Source: Streptantibioticus cattleyicolor NRRL 8057 = DSM 46488
Lineage (GTDB): Bacteria; Actinomycetota; Actinomycetes; Streptomycetales; Streptomycetaceae
Reading direction: 5' to 3'
Assembly: GCF_000240165.1 (NCBI RefSeq)
Contig: NC_017586.1
Coordinates: 2,604,001-2,668,000, forward strand
DNA: 64,000 nt
The translations under genes and the position numbers were made by a program. Of the stretch, positions 52,268-59,572 are shown in pieces (within the stretch, counting starts at the first letter, position 1; each line of letters starts with the position of its first letter). The notes beneath the pieces are model-generated. The model saw only the letters and a list, made by a program, of their open reading frames with translations. It did no database searches and was not told where the DNA came from.

Positions 52268-52993
52268 TCACCATGGCACCTCGCCCTCGTCGTCGAAGAA
52301 GCCGCCGGTCGGGCCGTCGTCGGGCAGGGTCGCCAGCCGGATGCCGATCGCCGCGCCCTGCTCCGGGGTGCGGACGCCGCGGAAGCCGTTGAGGTCGGTG
52401 GCGCAGTACCCGGGGCAGGCGGCGTTGATCAGGATGCCGGTGCCGCGCAGTTCCTTGGCGTACTGGACGGTGACGGCGTTGAGGAACGTCTTGGACGGCG
52501 CGTAGGCGACGGCGATCGGGCCCGTTTCGGCGCCGGGGGTGGACTGACGGGTCAGCGAGCCGACACCGCTGGACATGTTCACGATCCGTGGCGACGGCGA
52601 ACGGCGGAGCAGCGGCAGCATCGCGTTGGTGACGCGGATGACGCCGATCACGTTGGTCTCCACGGCCGCCCGCACCACCGCGGGGCCGGCGGTGGTGGGC
52701 ATCTGGGCCGAACCACCCGTGATAGCAGCGTTGTTGACGAGTACGTCGAGGTGTCCGGCGCGCTCCTCGATCAGCGCGGCGGCGTCGGCCACGCTCGCGT
52801 CGTCGGTCACGTCGAGCGGTACGCCGAACGCGTCGGCGCCGGCCGCCCGCAGCTTCGCCACGGCGGTCCCGCGCCGTTCCTCGTCCCGGGCGCCGACCCC
52901 GACCCGCCAGCCGAGGGCGCCGAGGCCGGCGGCGATCTCGTATCCGATGCCCTTGTTCGCGCCGGTCACCAGCGCGATGGTCTGTTCGCTCAT
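52268..52993 (-). CDS. Short-chain dehydrogenase/reductase
   Basis: 241 aa from ATG 52993. Classical SDR: TGANKGIGYEIAAGLG (TGxxxGxG), LDVLVNNAAITG (NNAG-like), VNMSSGVGS with catalytic Ser, VAYAPSKTFLNAVTVQYAKE (YxxxK) and NAACPGYCATDLNGF. Carbonyl reductase-like, NADPH-dependent. It is divergent from an intact LysR gene across a palindromic operator, so it is probably that regulator's target. Substrate unknown. Confidence 0.92.
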   Translation of the reverse strand: MSEQTIALVTGANKGIGYEIAAGLGALGWRVGVGARDEERRGTAVAKLRAAGADAFGVPLDVTDDASVADAAALIEERAGHLDVLVNNAAITGGSAQMPTTAGPAVVRAAVETNVIGVIRVTNAMLPLLRRSPSPRIVNMSSGVGSLTRQSTPGAETGPIAVAYAPSKTFLNAVTVQYAKELRGTGILINAACPGYCATDLNGFRGVRTPEQGAAIGIRLATLPDDGPTGGFFDDEGEVPW

Positions 52994-53045
52994 ACGGATC
53001 ATCCTGGTCGGGCCCGGTGGAGGACGGCCAACACCGATCGGGTGG

Positions 53046-53072
53046 GCATCGATACCGCACGGGTATCGATGC
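53046..53072. promoter_or_regulatory. LysR operator palindrome GCATCGATAC-N7-GTATCGATGC
   Basis: Perfect 10-bp arms at 53046-53055 and 53063-53072. The centre TACCGCACGGGTA fits the T-N11-A LysR box. It lies in the 98-bp gap between the divergent SDR and LysR genes. Confidence 0.75.
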
Positions 53073-53079
53073 GGGCTCG

Positions 53080-53085
53080 TACGAT
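53080..53085 (+). promoter_or_regulatory. -10 box TACGAT, leaderless-type promoter of LysR gene
   Basis: TACGAT ends 6 nt before GTG 53092. No Shine-Dalgarno sequence. The palindromic operator is immediately upstream and would overlap the -35 position. Confidence 0.55.
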
Positions 53086-53091
53086 GTGGGC

Positions 53092-53997
53092 GTGGAGACC
53101 CGGGAGTTGCGGTACTTCGTCGCCGTCGCCGAGGAGTTGCACTTCGGGCGGGCCGCGCTACGGCTCGGGATCGCGCAGCCCCCGTTGTCGCGGGCGATCA
53201 GCCGGCTCGAACGGCGCCTGGGCGTCACGCTGCTGGAACGCACCAGTCGCGCGGTCGCCCTGACCGAGGCGGGGGCGGTGCTCCTCGCGGAGGCCCGGGC
53301 GGCGCTCGACGCGGTGGAGGCCGCCGAACGCCGTACCCGCCGCGCCGCGCACCCCACGAACGGCGTGGTCCTCGCCACGAAGGCCGGCGCCTCCGGCGAC
53401 CTGCTGGCGGAACTCCTCGACGTCTACGCCGCCGAGCCCGACGCGGTCACCGTCGACCTGCTCCTGTGCGGGATCGGCGAGCAGGAACGCATGCTGCGCG
53501 ACGGCCGGGCCGACGTGGCCCTGCTGCACCTGCCGTACGACGGCACCGCCGGATTCGACACCGAGGAACTACGCGTGGAGCGGCAGGTGGTGGTGCTTCC
53601 GGCCGGGCATCCCCTGACCGGACGCGACCACGTACGGATGGCCGAGGTCACCGATCTTCCCGGCCTGCCGGTACCGCGATGGCCCGGCCGTGACGGTACG
53701 TACCCGGACGGCCCCGGCCCGAAGGCCCGGGACCATACGCAACTGTTCCAGCTCATCGCGCTCGGCCGCGCCTGCTGGATCGCGCCGGAATCGTGCCGCA
53801 CCCAGCTGCGCGAGGGGCTGGCCGCCCTCCCGGTCGTGGACGCGCCGCCCGTCACGACGGTGCTGGCATGGCCGCCGCAGAGCCGGTCGAGGGGGGTGGC
53901 GGGGTTGGTGAGGGTGGGGGTGCGGGAGTTCCGCGCGGGGCGCGGGGAGTTCTCGCAGGCACGAGGTACGACGACGGCGCGGTCCGGCGCGCGGTAA
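53092..53997 (+). CDS. LysR-family transcriptional regulator
   Basis: 301 aa from GTG 53092. HTH: ELRYFVAVAEELHFGRAALR, LGIAQPPLSRAISRLERRLG, VTLLERTSRAVALTEAGAVL. The effector domain includes LLLCGIGEQERMLRDGRADV, QVVVLPAGHPLTGRDHVRMA and a Gly/Arg-rich C-terminus. It should control the divergent SDR gene and itself. The pair SDR/LysR repeats the layout of the broken flavodoxin/LysR pair 1 kb away. Confidence 0.92.
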   Translation: METRELRYFVAVAEELHFGRAALRLGIAQPPLSRAISRLERRLGVTLLERTSRAVALTEAGAVLLAEARAALDAVEAAERRTRRAAHPTNGVVLATKAGASGDLLAELLDVYAAEPDAVTVDLLLCGIGEQERMLRDGRADVALLHLPYDGTAGFDTEELRVERQVVVLPAGHPLTGRDHVRMAEVTDLPGLPVPRWPGRDGTYPDGPGPKARDHTQLFQLIALGRACWIAPESCRTQLREGLAALPVVDAPPVTTVLAWPPQSRSRGVAGLVRVGVREFRAGRGEFSQARGTTTARSGAR

Positions 53998-54057
53998 GAG
54001 TCCGGGCGCTGCCGTAAACGCATAGCTGTCGGACCACACCACTGCGACCATGCGACG

Positions 54058-54339
54058 GTGAACGCAGCACTTCCCGACGGGTGGACGATCGAGCGCGTGC
54101 GCTCCGTGTCAGGCGACCGCGAAGCGGCCGTACTCTCCCTCGACCGACTCGTTGTTGTCGAGGACTACGTCCGTGCCGACCGCACCCCCCTCCAGCCCGA
54201 CGTCATCCTCTCCTTCCACAACCTGTGCCTCGTGCGAGACGAGGGCGACTGGTTCATAGGGCATCTCGGCGATGACGGCTCGGTGATCTGTTGGGCCTCC
54301 TACGGCTCCGGTTTGGAGGAAGCCATTCGGGGGTTGTGA
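54058..54339 (+). CDS. Hypothetical protein, 93 aa
   Basis: GTG 54058 to TGA 54339. Small acidic protein: DGWTIERVRSVSGDREAAVL, VVEDYVRADRTPLQPDVILS, WFIGHLGDDGSVICWASYGS. The size, acidic character and Trp/Gly-rich end are like small immunity proteins of polymorphic-toxin loci, but I do not recognise a family and no toxin is adjacent on this strand. Third-position GC is lower than in core genes. Confidence 0.6.
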   Translation: MNAALPDGWTIERVRSVSGDREAAVLSLDRLVVVEDYVRADRTPLQPDVILSFHNLCLVRDEGDWFIGHLGDDGSVICWASYGSGLEEAIRGL

Positions 54340-54531
54340 ACCAGGCTTCAACGGCAGAGGTGGGAGCTTCGCACGGCGCACGGGCGCGGGCCGGCCCTGC
54401 CCTCGTGCCCGACCGGTGGAGCGACCGCTGATCACCGTGTGCCCTCCGAGAACGAGGATGGCCGGGCTTGGTGGCGCAGCAACACGGCACCAGCGGGACC
54501 GTGTTCGAGTTCCAGATCGTGCGCGACCGGA

Positions 54532-55074
54532 TCAGGCGTATCCGTTCCCTTTGAGCCTGGCCGGGGTCGCGTCCGGGGCGAACGCGTGGTGGAAGGTGAA
54601 GGCGTGCGGTGCGGGGTCGTGGTCATGGAGGTGTTGCAGCCTGGACACCCCGTCCCGCCAGGTGGGTATTGCGTCGTCGGAGACCCACCAGGCCACGTAG
54701 TTCGGGTGCCCCGTCCTTTCGAACCAGTCGTAACGCCTGTTCAGCGCCGCACGGTGCAGACCGGTGTAGATGGCGTCGAAGGCGGGACGCAGGCCGGTCC
54801 AGAGCGAGAGGGTCGCGGCCAGGGCGGTGGTTTCCCGCGTACGGCCCTTGCCGTACCAGGTCGGTACGGTGAACTCTCCCCACGCACCCCAGTCCGCCCC
54901 GAAGAGCACGCCCCGCTCCGCGTCCGCCGCTTCGGCATGCGCGAGGTACCCGGAGCGCTGACCGATCTCCCGGTAGACGGCCTCACCGATGTCGTAGAAC
55001 TCGTCCGTGAGAGGTGCGGGATCGGCGAGAGGTGACTTCAGGACGCTGAATGTGTACAGCGCGAGATGGGGCAT
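54532..55074 (-). CDS. DUF3291-family protein
   Basis: 180 aa from ATG 55074, with AGGGAGAGA upstream. HLALYTFSVLKSPLADPA opens a ferredoxin-like barrel, followed by GVLFGADWGAWGEFTVPTWY, ALNRRYDWFERTGHPNYVAW and WVSDDAIPTWRDGVSRLQHL. This is the DUF3291 pattern, related to antibiotic-monooxygenase-like dimers. Function unknown. The 271 bp upstream hold no other gene. Confidence 0.8.
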   Translation of the reverse strand: MPHLALYTFSVLKSPLADPAPLTDEFYDIGEAVYREIGQRSGYLAHAEAADAERGVLFGADWGAWGEFTVPTWYGKGRTRETTALAATLSLWTGLRPAFDAIYTGLHRAALNRRYDWFERTGHPNYVAWWVSDDAIPTWRDGVSRLQHLHDHDPAPHAFTFHHAFAPDATPARLKGNGYA

Positions 55075-55345
55075 GCGTCTCTCCCTGGTTCGGTGGCTTA
55101 CGCACGGGGATGAGGGTCCACGGGGCGCGACCAACTCGTCCCGCCGCGGGCGGGCGATCGCCGAGGACCAGGTGAAGGTAGCGGCCTGTGCGGGTCCTGT
55201 CGAAGTTGCGTTTTCCCTGTCCAAGTGGCCTCGCGGGGCGGCGGGCTGGCAGCGCTCCGCTTCGGCGATCGGTTCACCCGCCGTGCCCGTCCGCACCGCC
55301 TGTGTGCGGGTAACGCGTCCGCGCCCCGGGGGTCTCCTCCGGCGG

Positions 55346-55879
55346 TCAGCTTTCTTCGCGGTCCAAGGCGTCGAGGGTGGCGGGGTCGAGGGAGACGACC
55401 GGGTCGGGTGAGAGGTGTTGGGGCCAGGGCTTCAGGCGGACCGATCGGTGGCCGAAGTTGAAGAACCGGGCTTCGTCCGCGACGACTTCGCCACCGCGCT
55501 CGTACATCACCAGCAGCGGCTCGAACGGGTCGTTCGGGTAGGGCAGTTGGCCCTTGTGGACGTCACGCAGGGTGGCCCAACGCAGAATCGCGCGGAGGGC
55601 GTCCTCCGTGGAAATGCCGCCAACATTTTCCTCGATGTACCGCTCCAGCCTGGCGGCGAGATCGGGATTCGTGCGCACCGACGGCGCGATGCGTCCGGCG
55701 ATGTCGAAGAAGGGCCATCTGTCGGTGCCACCCAACTCATTCACCCAGAGGGCAGCACGCCGAAGGTATTCACGCATCAATTTCGCGCGCGACACATTGT
55801 GCTGGATCGAGTTCTTACTGTCTCGCCAATCAATGACAAACAGACGTTCCAGCATCGCCTCAGCCAACTTGCCCCCCAT
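55346..55879 (-). CDS. Candidate immunity protein, paralogue B
   Basis: 177 aa from ATG 55879, no clear ribosome site. It shares length and extended motifs with the protein at 56827-57360: AMLERLFVIDWRDS, MREYLRRAALWVNELGG, DRWPFFDIAGRIAPSVR, RLERYIEENVGGISTEDA, LRWATLRDV, VMYERGGEV and the closing SLDPATLDALD-x-EES. Soluble, helical, Trp-rich; no signal peptide. Paralogous immunity genes trailing a polymorphic toxin are a known arrangement; that role is inferred. I do not recognise a named domain. Confidence 0.72.
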   Translation of the reverse strand: MGGKLAEAMLERLFVIDWRDSKNSIQHNVSRAKLMREYLRRAALWVNELGGTDRWPFFDIAGRIAPSVRTNPDLAARLERYIEENVGGISTEDALRAILRWATLRDVHKGQLPYPNDPFEPLLVMYERGGEVVADEARFFNFGHRSVRLKPWPQHLSPDPVVSLDPATLDALDREES

Positions 55880-55966
55880 TTCGTAGCCGCTTACGTAGGA
55901 TGCCGGGCCACCGCCGGGTGAGATGACCGTGTGGCCCGCGATTGACGACGGCTCCGGCGGAGCCTC

Positions 55967-56453
55967 CTAATCCATCGGCCGCGCTTCGGGGATCCAGGCA
56001 CTGTCGTCACCGTCGACATCGGGCGCCAGCCCGGCTTGGATCCTCATGCCTGCGAGAGCCCGCGTGAACACCGGCGGCCGTTGCCTCAGTTCGTGGGTGG
56101 CGTACTCGAAAGGTGCGACCGCGCGCTCTTCGCCGTCGTACCCCCGCACCCGCAAGACGGGTACGTCCCGTCCGGACGATGCCTCGGCAACGTCCCACCG
56201 AGCCCGTCCGGTATGCAGGGATGGCCTCGCTCAGGAACGCTGCCGTGCTGGTTGTCAACCAGATCCAGTCGTCCTCCTCAAGTTCGTCGAACGGCAGGGA
56301 CTCGACGAATTGGTCCAGATACGGCAGAAGGCGCGGTGGATCAGCCTCCACAACGGTGCGATCGACCTCCAGCGCATCGGCGAAGGCGAGAAGACACTCG
56401 CGACTCTCCGATGCCCATTTTTCCAGCCTCCGCCGTTCCCGCTCCTCGTCCAC
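55967..56453 (-). pseudogene. Small gene of the immunity cluster, frameshifted
   Basis: The frame from GTG 56453 reads DEERERRRLEKWASESRECL, VVEADPPRLLPYLDQFVESL and DDWIWLTTSTAAFLSEAIPA, then becomes Arg-rich nonsense. A second frame carries on with WDVAEASSGRDVPVLRVRGY, APFEYATHELRQRPPVFTRA and MRIQAGLAPDVDGDD to a stop at 55967. The join is near 56200-56210 (CGGACGGGCTCGG on the minus strand), so one extra base or two missing ones break a gene of about 161 codons. It lies in order between the 98-aa gene and paralogue B. Confidence 0.7.
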
Positions 56454-56508
56454 CTGGCGCTCTCGTACTCGCTCCCCGCTCTACGACACCCCTACCGCTG
56501 AGAGCGGA

Positions 56509-56805
56509 TCAACCGAAGTATCGGTGAGCGGTCCGCGGCGGCTCCTCGTCGCGCCACGACCTGAAAATGGAAGCCGCGACGACAACGAACTGTTCCACGC
56601 TTGAGGGAACGGCGTTCTCCACATACCCCACGCTCCGACTCAGGCGCATCTCCCCCTTGGGCCGGCCGTCGGCGTCACAAGGACGGATGGTTGCGGAGTC
56701 GCGATCCAAAACGACATATCCCGCAGCGTCGTAGGTCGCTTGCCAGGAATAGATGGCTGTTCCGACGTCCAGGTGTGTCCGGCGAATCTCAACAGCATAT
56801 CCCAT
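56509..56805 (-). CDS. Hypothetical protein, 98 aa
   Basis: ATG 56805 with AGGGAAAG upstream; starts 21 bp after the 177-aa paralogue A stop, in the same direction. It reads VEIRRTHLDVGTAIYSWQAT, VVLDRDSATIRPCDADGRPK and a C-terminal AASIFRSWRDEEPPRTAHRY. Compact beta-rich sequence without membrane segment. The position in a toxin-immunity operon suggests an accessory immunity protein, but no homology is recognised. Confidence 0.65.
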   Translation of the reverse strand: MGYAVEIRRTHLDVGTAIYSWQATYDAAGYVVLDRDSATIRPCDADGRPKGEMRLSRSVGYVENAVPSSVEQFVVVAASIFRSWRDEEPPRTAHRYFG

Positions 56806-56826
56806 GGCACTTTCCCTGCGGCGGGA

Positions 56827-57360
56827 TCAACTCTCTTCGGCATCCAGGGCGTCGAGGGTGGCGGGGTCGAGGGAGACGATGGGGTCGGGTGAGAGGTGTT
56901 CCTGCCAGGTCAGCGCGCGTACTACACGAGTACCGAAATTGAAGGACCGCGTCTCATCGGGCACGATTTCGCCACCGCGTTCGTACATGAGAATGAGCGG
57001 TTCAAAGGGGTCTGCGAGACGAGGCAGATGGTCTCCTTGAACGTCGCGCAAAGTTGCCCAACGCAGCGCCCAACGGCAGGCGTTCTCCGTGGAGAAGCCT
57101 CCGACGTTCTCTTCAAGATACCTCTCAAGCCTGTCGGCTTGGTCAGGATCCGCACGGACCGCAGGAGCGACACGACCGGCAATGTCGAAGAAGGGCCACC
57201 TGTCGGCGCCGCCCAACTCGTTCGCCCAGGTTGCGGCACGCCGCAGATACTCTGCCATCAGTGCCGTACGCGACGCCTCGTGACGGTTGAACCCTTCCAT
57301 GTTCGACCATTTGATGGCAAACAGTCGCTTCAGTATGGTTTCAGCACAGTTGCCACTCAT
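56827..57360 (-). CDS. Candidate immunity protein, paralogue A, overlapping the toxin gene
   Basis: 177 aa from ATG 57360, whose ATGA overlaps the TGA of the toxin candidate, giving direct translational coupling. Motifs: ILKRLFAIKWSNMEGF, MAEYLRRAATWANELGG, DRWPFFDIAGRVAPAVR, RLERYLEENVGGFSTENA, LRWATLRDV, LMYERGGEIVPDE and SLDPATLDALDAEES. It is a full-length paralogue of 55346-55879. The coupling and the cognate position make it the likely antidote of the upstream toxin. An ATG 15 nt earlier is less likely because it breaks the equal length. No named domain is recognised. Confidence 0.78.
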   Translation of the reverse strand: MSGNCAETILKRLFAIKWSNMEGFNRHEASRTALMAEYLRRAATWANELGGADRWPFFDIAGRVAPAVRADPDQADRLERYLEENVGGFSTENACRWALRWATLRDVQGDHLPRLADPFEPLILMYERGGEIVPDETRSFNFGTRVVRALTWQEHLSPDPIVSLDPATLDALDAEES

Positions 57361-58859
57361 GCCGATTTCCACCATTTCAAGATAGAGTCGACCACTACGT
57401 CAAGGTTGGACAGATCGTCCGTCACTGGAGCACTGGGCGGCTCGATTCCAAGCAGTTTCCAATGCTTCAAGGTGCCCTCAAGTGTAACTGGCCAGCCGTT
57501 GAGAGACAGGGGAGACAGTTCGTGAGCCCCCACGTTCCCCCGGGAGTTCACGGGCTGAGCAACCCAACGACTCGGGTCGTCCGAGCTGTACGGTACCCCC
57601 GCCTCCATCAGGCGACCTTCGACATACTCATGGGCAATCAGCCCCCGAACCATCCCGATCGTGTTCGGCCGGACGTTCCAATTCCTTGCCTTGAGCCAGA
57701 CGCTCGCCAACTCGTCGTAGGCATTGAAGTAGACGTTCCGCACCGTCTTGCCGGGGCCGAACTGGACGTCGTGTTTTTTGAGGAAGAGGTTTTCCTTGGC
57801 TCTGGTCACGATTTCGGGGGCGATGCCGCAGTTTTCGGCGATGCGCTCGACGTCGTCGGTCATGGCGCGGATGCGGTCGTATTTTTCCAGAGCGTCCGGG
57901 TCGCTCCGCGATTCGTACTCGGCGAGGAGGTCCGGCGGGTTTTCGGGAGGAACGGGTTCGGGGGTGAGGGGCGGTTCGGAGCCGGGCTCGGGTGGGAGGT
58001 TTTCCTCTCGCATGAGAGCGCCGAGGCGGGAGATTGCGACGTCTTCGCCGCCGAGTTCTCCTAATAATCCGGCGTCTGATAACGCGGGGACCATGCGGGG
58101 GCCGAGGCCCTTCAGCATGCCCTGGATGCCCTTGCCGAATCCGCCGCCGATGATGCCGAGCAGGGCGCCGATCTCGACGTCCTGCTCCAGGGTGTCGGCG
58201 TGGCGGAGGCGGTCGGGGTTGACGATGGCGTCGTAGCCGAGGGTGGTTGCCGCGCCGCCGGCGGCCATTTTGGCGATGGGGGTGAGGGCTTTCAAGGCGC
58301 GGCCGAGGGTGCCGAGGGATTCGAGGACGGCTTCGGCGGCGCGGTCGACGGTGCGGGCGGCTTCGGCGATGCGGGCGATCAACGCGGTGATCTTGACGGC
58401 GCGTTCGCCCGCCGCGAGGTTGGAGGCGACCTCGGCCAGCGGGCCGGTCAGCAGCGACAGCGGCAGCGCGGCGAGTTCGAACTCCAGGATCTCCGCGCAC
58501 AGCTTGCCGATCTCGGAGATCAACTCGTGTGCCTGGTCGGCGAACCTGTTCAGCTGGTCGTGACCGTCATGGCACGCCTTCGCCGTCTTCTCGCACTGGT
58601 CGCGAACCTCCACCGCCCGGGCGTGGAAGGCGTCGGCCGCCCTGCCCTCCCAACGGAGATCGCCCAGGGCTTGGCCCACGTGCCAGTGGGCGTCGTCCAG
58701 CGCGTCCCCGAGCGCCTTCCAGTGACGGGCCACCTCGCGGATCCCGTCGGGATCCACCGCAGGGTTGGTGATGCCGATGAACTCCAGCACATCGGCCATG
58801 GAGTGCCCGATGGACTCGTTGATCTTGTTGATCCAGTGCAACGGGTTCAGGTCGACCAC
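57357..58859 (-). CDS. WXG100-type polymorphic toxin candidate with novel C-terminal domain
   Basis: 500 aa from GTG 58859; AAGGAG lies 8 nt upstream. N-terminal WXG100-like domain (about residues 40-110): HWKALGDALDDAHWHVGQAL, then DLRWEGRAADAFHARAVEVR with a W-E-G turn. A helical, partly hydrophobic middle region follows (IARIAEAARTVDRAAEAVLE, GALLGIIGGGFGKGIQGMLK), then a Pro/Glu linker (PPEPGSEPPLTPEPVPPENP). The C-terminal 170 residues form a separate domain with KKHDVQFGPGKTVRNVYFN, GLIAHEYVEGRLMEAGVPYS, VGAHELSPLSL and DLSNLDVVVDSILKWWKS. This is the modular plan of type VII-secreted polymorphic toxins. The HEYVE motif may be catalytic. No secretion genes are in the window. Confidence 0.78.
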   Translation of the reverse strand: MVDLNPLHWINKINESIGHSMADVLEFIGITNPAVDPDGIREVARHWKALGDALDDAHWHVGQALGDLRWEGRAADAFHARAVEVRDQCEKTAKACHDGHDQLNRFADQAHELISEIGKLCAEILEFELAALPLSLLTGPLAEVASNLAAGERAVKITALIARIAEAARTVDRAAEAVLESLGTLGRALKALTPIAKMAAGGAATTLGYDAIVNPDRLRHADTLEQDVEIGALLGIIGGGFGKGIQGMLKGLGPRMVPALSDAGLLGELGGEDVAISRLGALMREENLPPEPGSEPPLTPEPVPPENPPDLLAEYESRSDPDALEKYDRIRAMTDDVERIAENCGIAPEIVTRAKENLFLKKHDVQFGPGKTVRNVYFNAYDELASVWLKARNWNVRPNTIGMVRGLIAHEYVEGRLMEAGVPYSSDDPSRWVAQPVNSRGNVGAHELSPLSLNGWPVTLEGTLKHWKLLGIEPPSAPVTDDLSNLDVVVDSILKWWKSA

Positions 58860-58864
58860 CGCAG

Positions 58865-59047
58865 CTACTCCTTGCCCCACGCCTCACCGCGAGCGAGTCG
58901 TCCACTCTGCGCAGCACGTCCGCGATCGTCGTCAGCGCGGTCGTTTCGTCGCCCCCGCTTGGCCGGCCCCGCGAGATGGGCCATCGCCGCCCGTATGCCC
59001 CGGGCCGCCGACTCCATCGACGCGTACTCGTTCTTCGGATCCGCCAT
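58865..59047 (-). pseudogene. Decayed WXG100-like partner gene
   Basis: ATG 59047 to TAG 58865, still open for 60 codons. The first 25 residues (MAD-x2-NEYASMESAARG) match the intact protein at 11723-12031. About 48 codons from its centre are then absent. The next 70 bases match the parental 3' part but are read in the wrong frame, until a one-base loss restores GEAWGKE before the stop, matching GEARGRG. The WG motif is lost. It sits 5 bp ahead of the toxin start and may now act only as a translational leader. Confidence 0.75.
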
Positions 59048-59175
59048 CGTCCTACCCCTCACGAGTTTGATCGCGGTCTGACAACCGAGTGTAGTGAGGT
59101 GCCTACGGGAAGGCGGGGCTGGGGGCGAGCGGGAACGTCTCAGGGCGTACCGGCACCGGTACCGGCGAGGCGGAT

Positions 59176-59228
59176 CACTCGAACGGGGGACGTGACGAGG
59201 CGCATGGTTTCGGACGGCGCCAGAGGGA
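59176..59228. repeat. Dispersed palindromic repeat, copy A
   Basis: TCACTCGAACGGGGGA, then GCGCATGGTTT and GCCAGAGGGACGGGAATG. Related copies at 60868 and 61010. The first part is a dyad TCACYCG-AA-CGRGTGA, imperfect here. It lies in the 392-bp gap 59048-59439, which has no gene. Confidence 0.55.
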
Positions 59229-59389
59229 CGGGAATGGCGGCTCCGCGCACGGCGGCGGACACCGGTACCGCCGGTTTGCGTTCGGCCAGGCGGGGCCGGG
59301 ACCTCGACGAGACGGCGCCGCCGACCACAGCGACTTGGTGGCGGGACTGGAGCAAGCAGCAACCATCTGCCGTTGCGTCGGCCCAGAGT

Positions 59390-59405
59390 TGAGTACGCAT
59401 ACTCA
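59390..59405 (+). promoter_or_regulatory. Palindrome TGAGTA-CGCA-TACTCA
   Basis: Perfect 6-bp arms around CGCA, 35 bp before the ATG of the truncated gene at 59440. A likely operator or autoregulatory site of the gene that the IS3 element cut. Confidence 0.45.
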
Positions 59406-59439
59406 TGCGCACCGCCGCCGGGCTCGGCAGCCTGCGACC

Positions 59440-59533
59440 ATGACGAAGCCCCATTCGGAGCCGGAGCGCTGGCGCCCCTGGTCGCACCGAACGCACCGGG
59501 GCGTGGACCTCGCCATCGCGATTCCGCTGTTTG
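59440..59533 (+). pseudogene. 5' fragment of a gene truncated by the IS3 element
   Basis: ATG 59440 opens MTKPHSEPERWRPW, SHRTHRGVDLAIAIPLF and runs into the element's inverted repeat at 59534. A basic stretch followed by the start of a membrane helix (GVDLAIAIPLF) is typical of the N-terminus of small sensor kinases (DesK type) in Streptomyces. No continuation is present beyond the other end of the element, so the rest is deleted or displaced. Confidence 0.5.
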
Positions 59534-59561
59534 TGAGCTGCCCCGACTTTCGTAGAGTCCG
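59534..59561. repeat. IS3 left inverted repeat
   Basis: TGAGCTGCCCCGACTTTCGT followed by AGAGTCC; about 21 of 27 positions pair with the right end. Confidence 0.8.
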
Positions 59562-59572
59562 CGATCGTGTGA

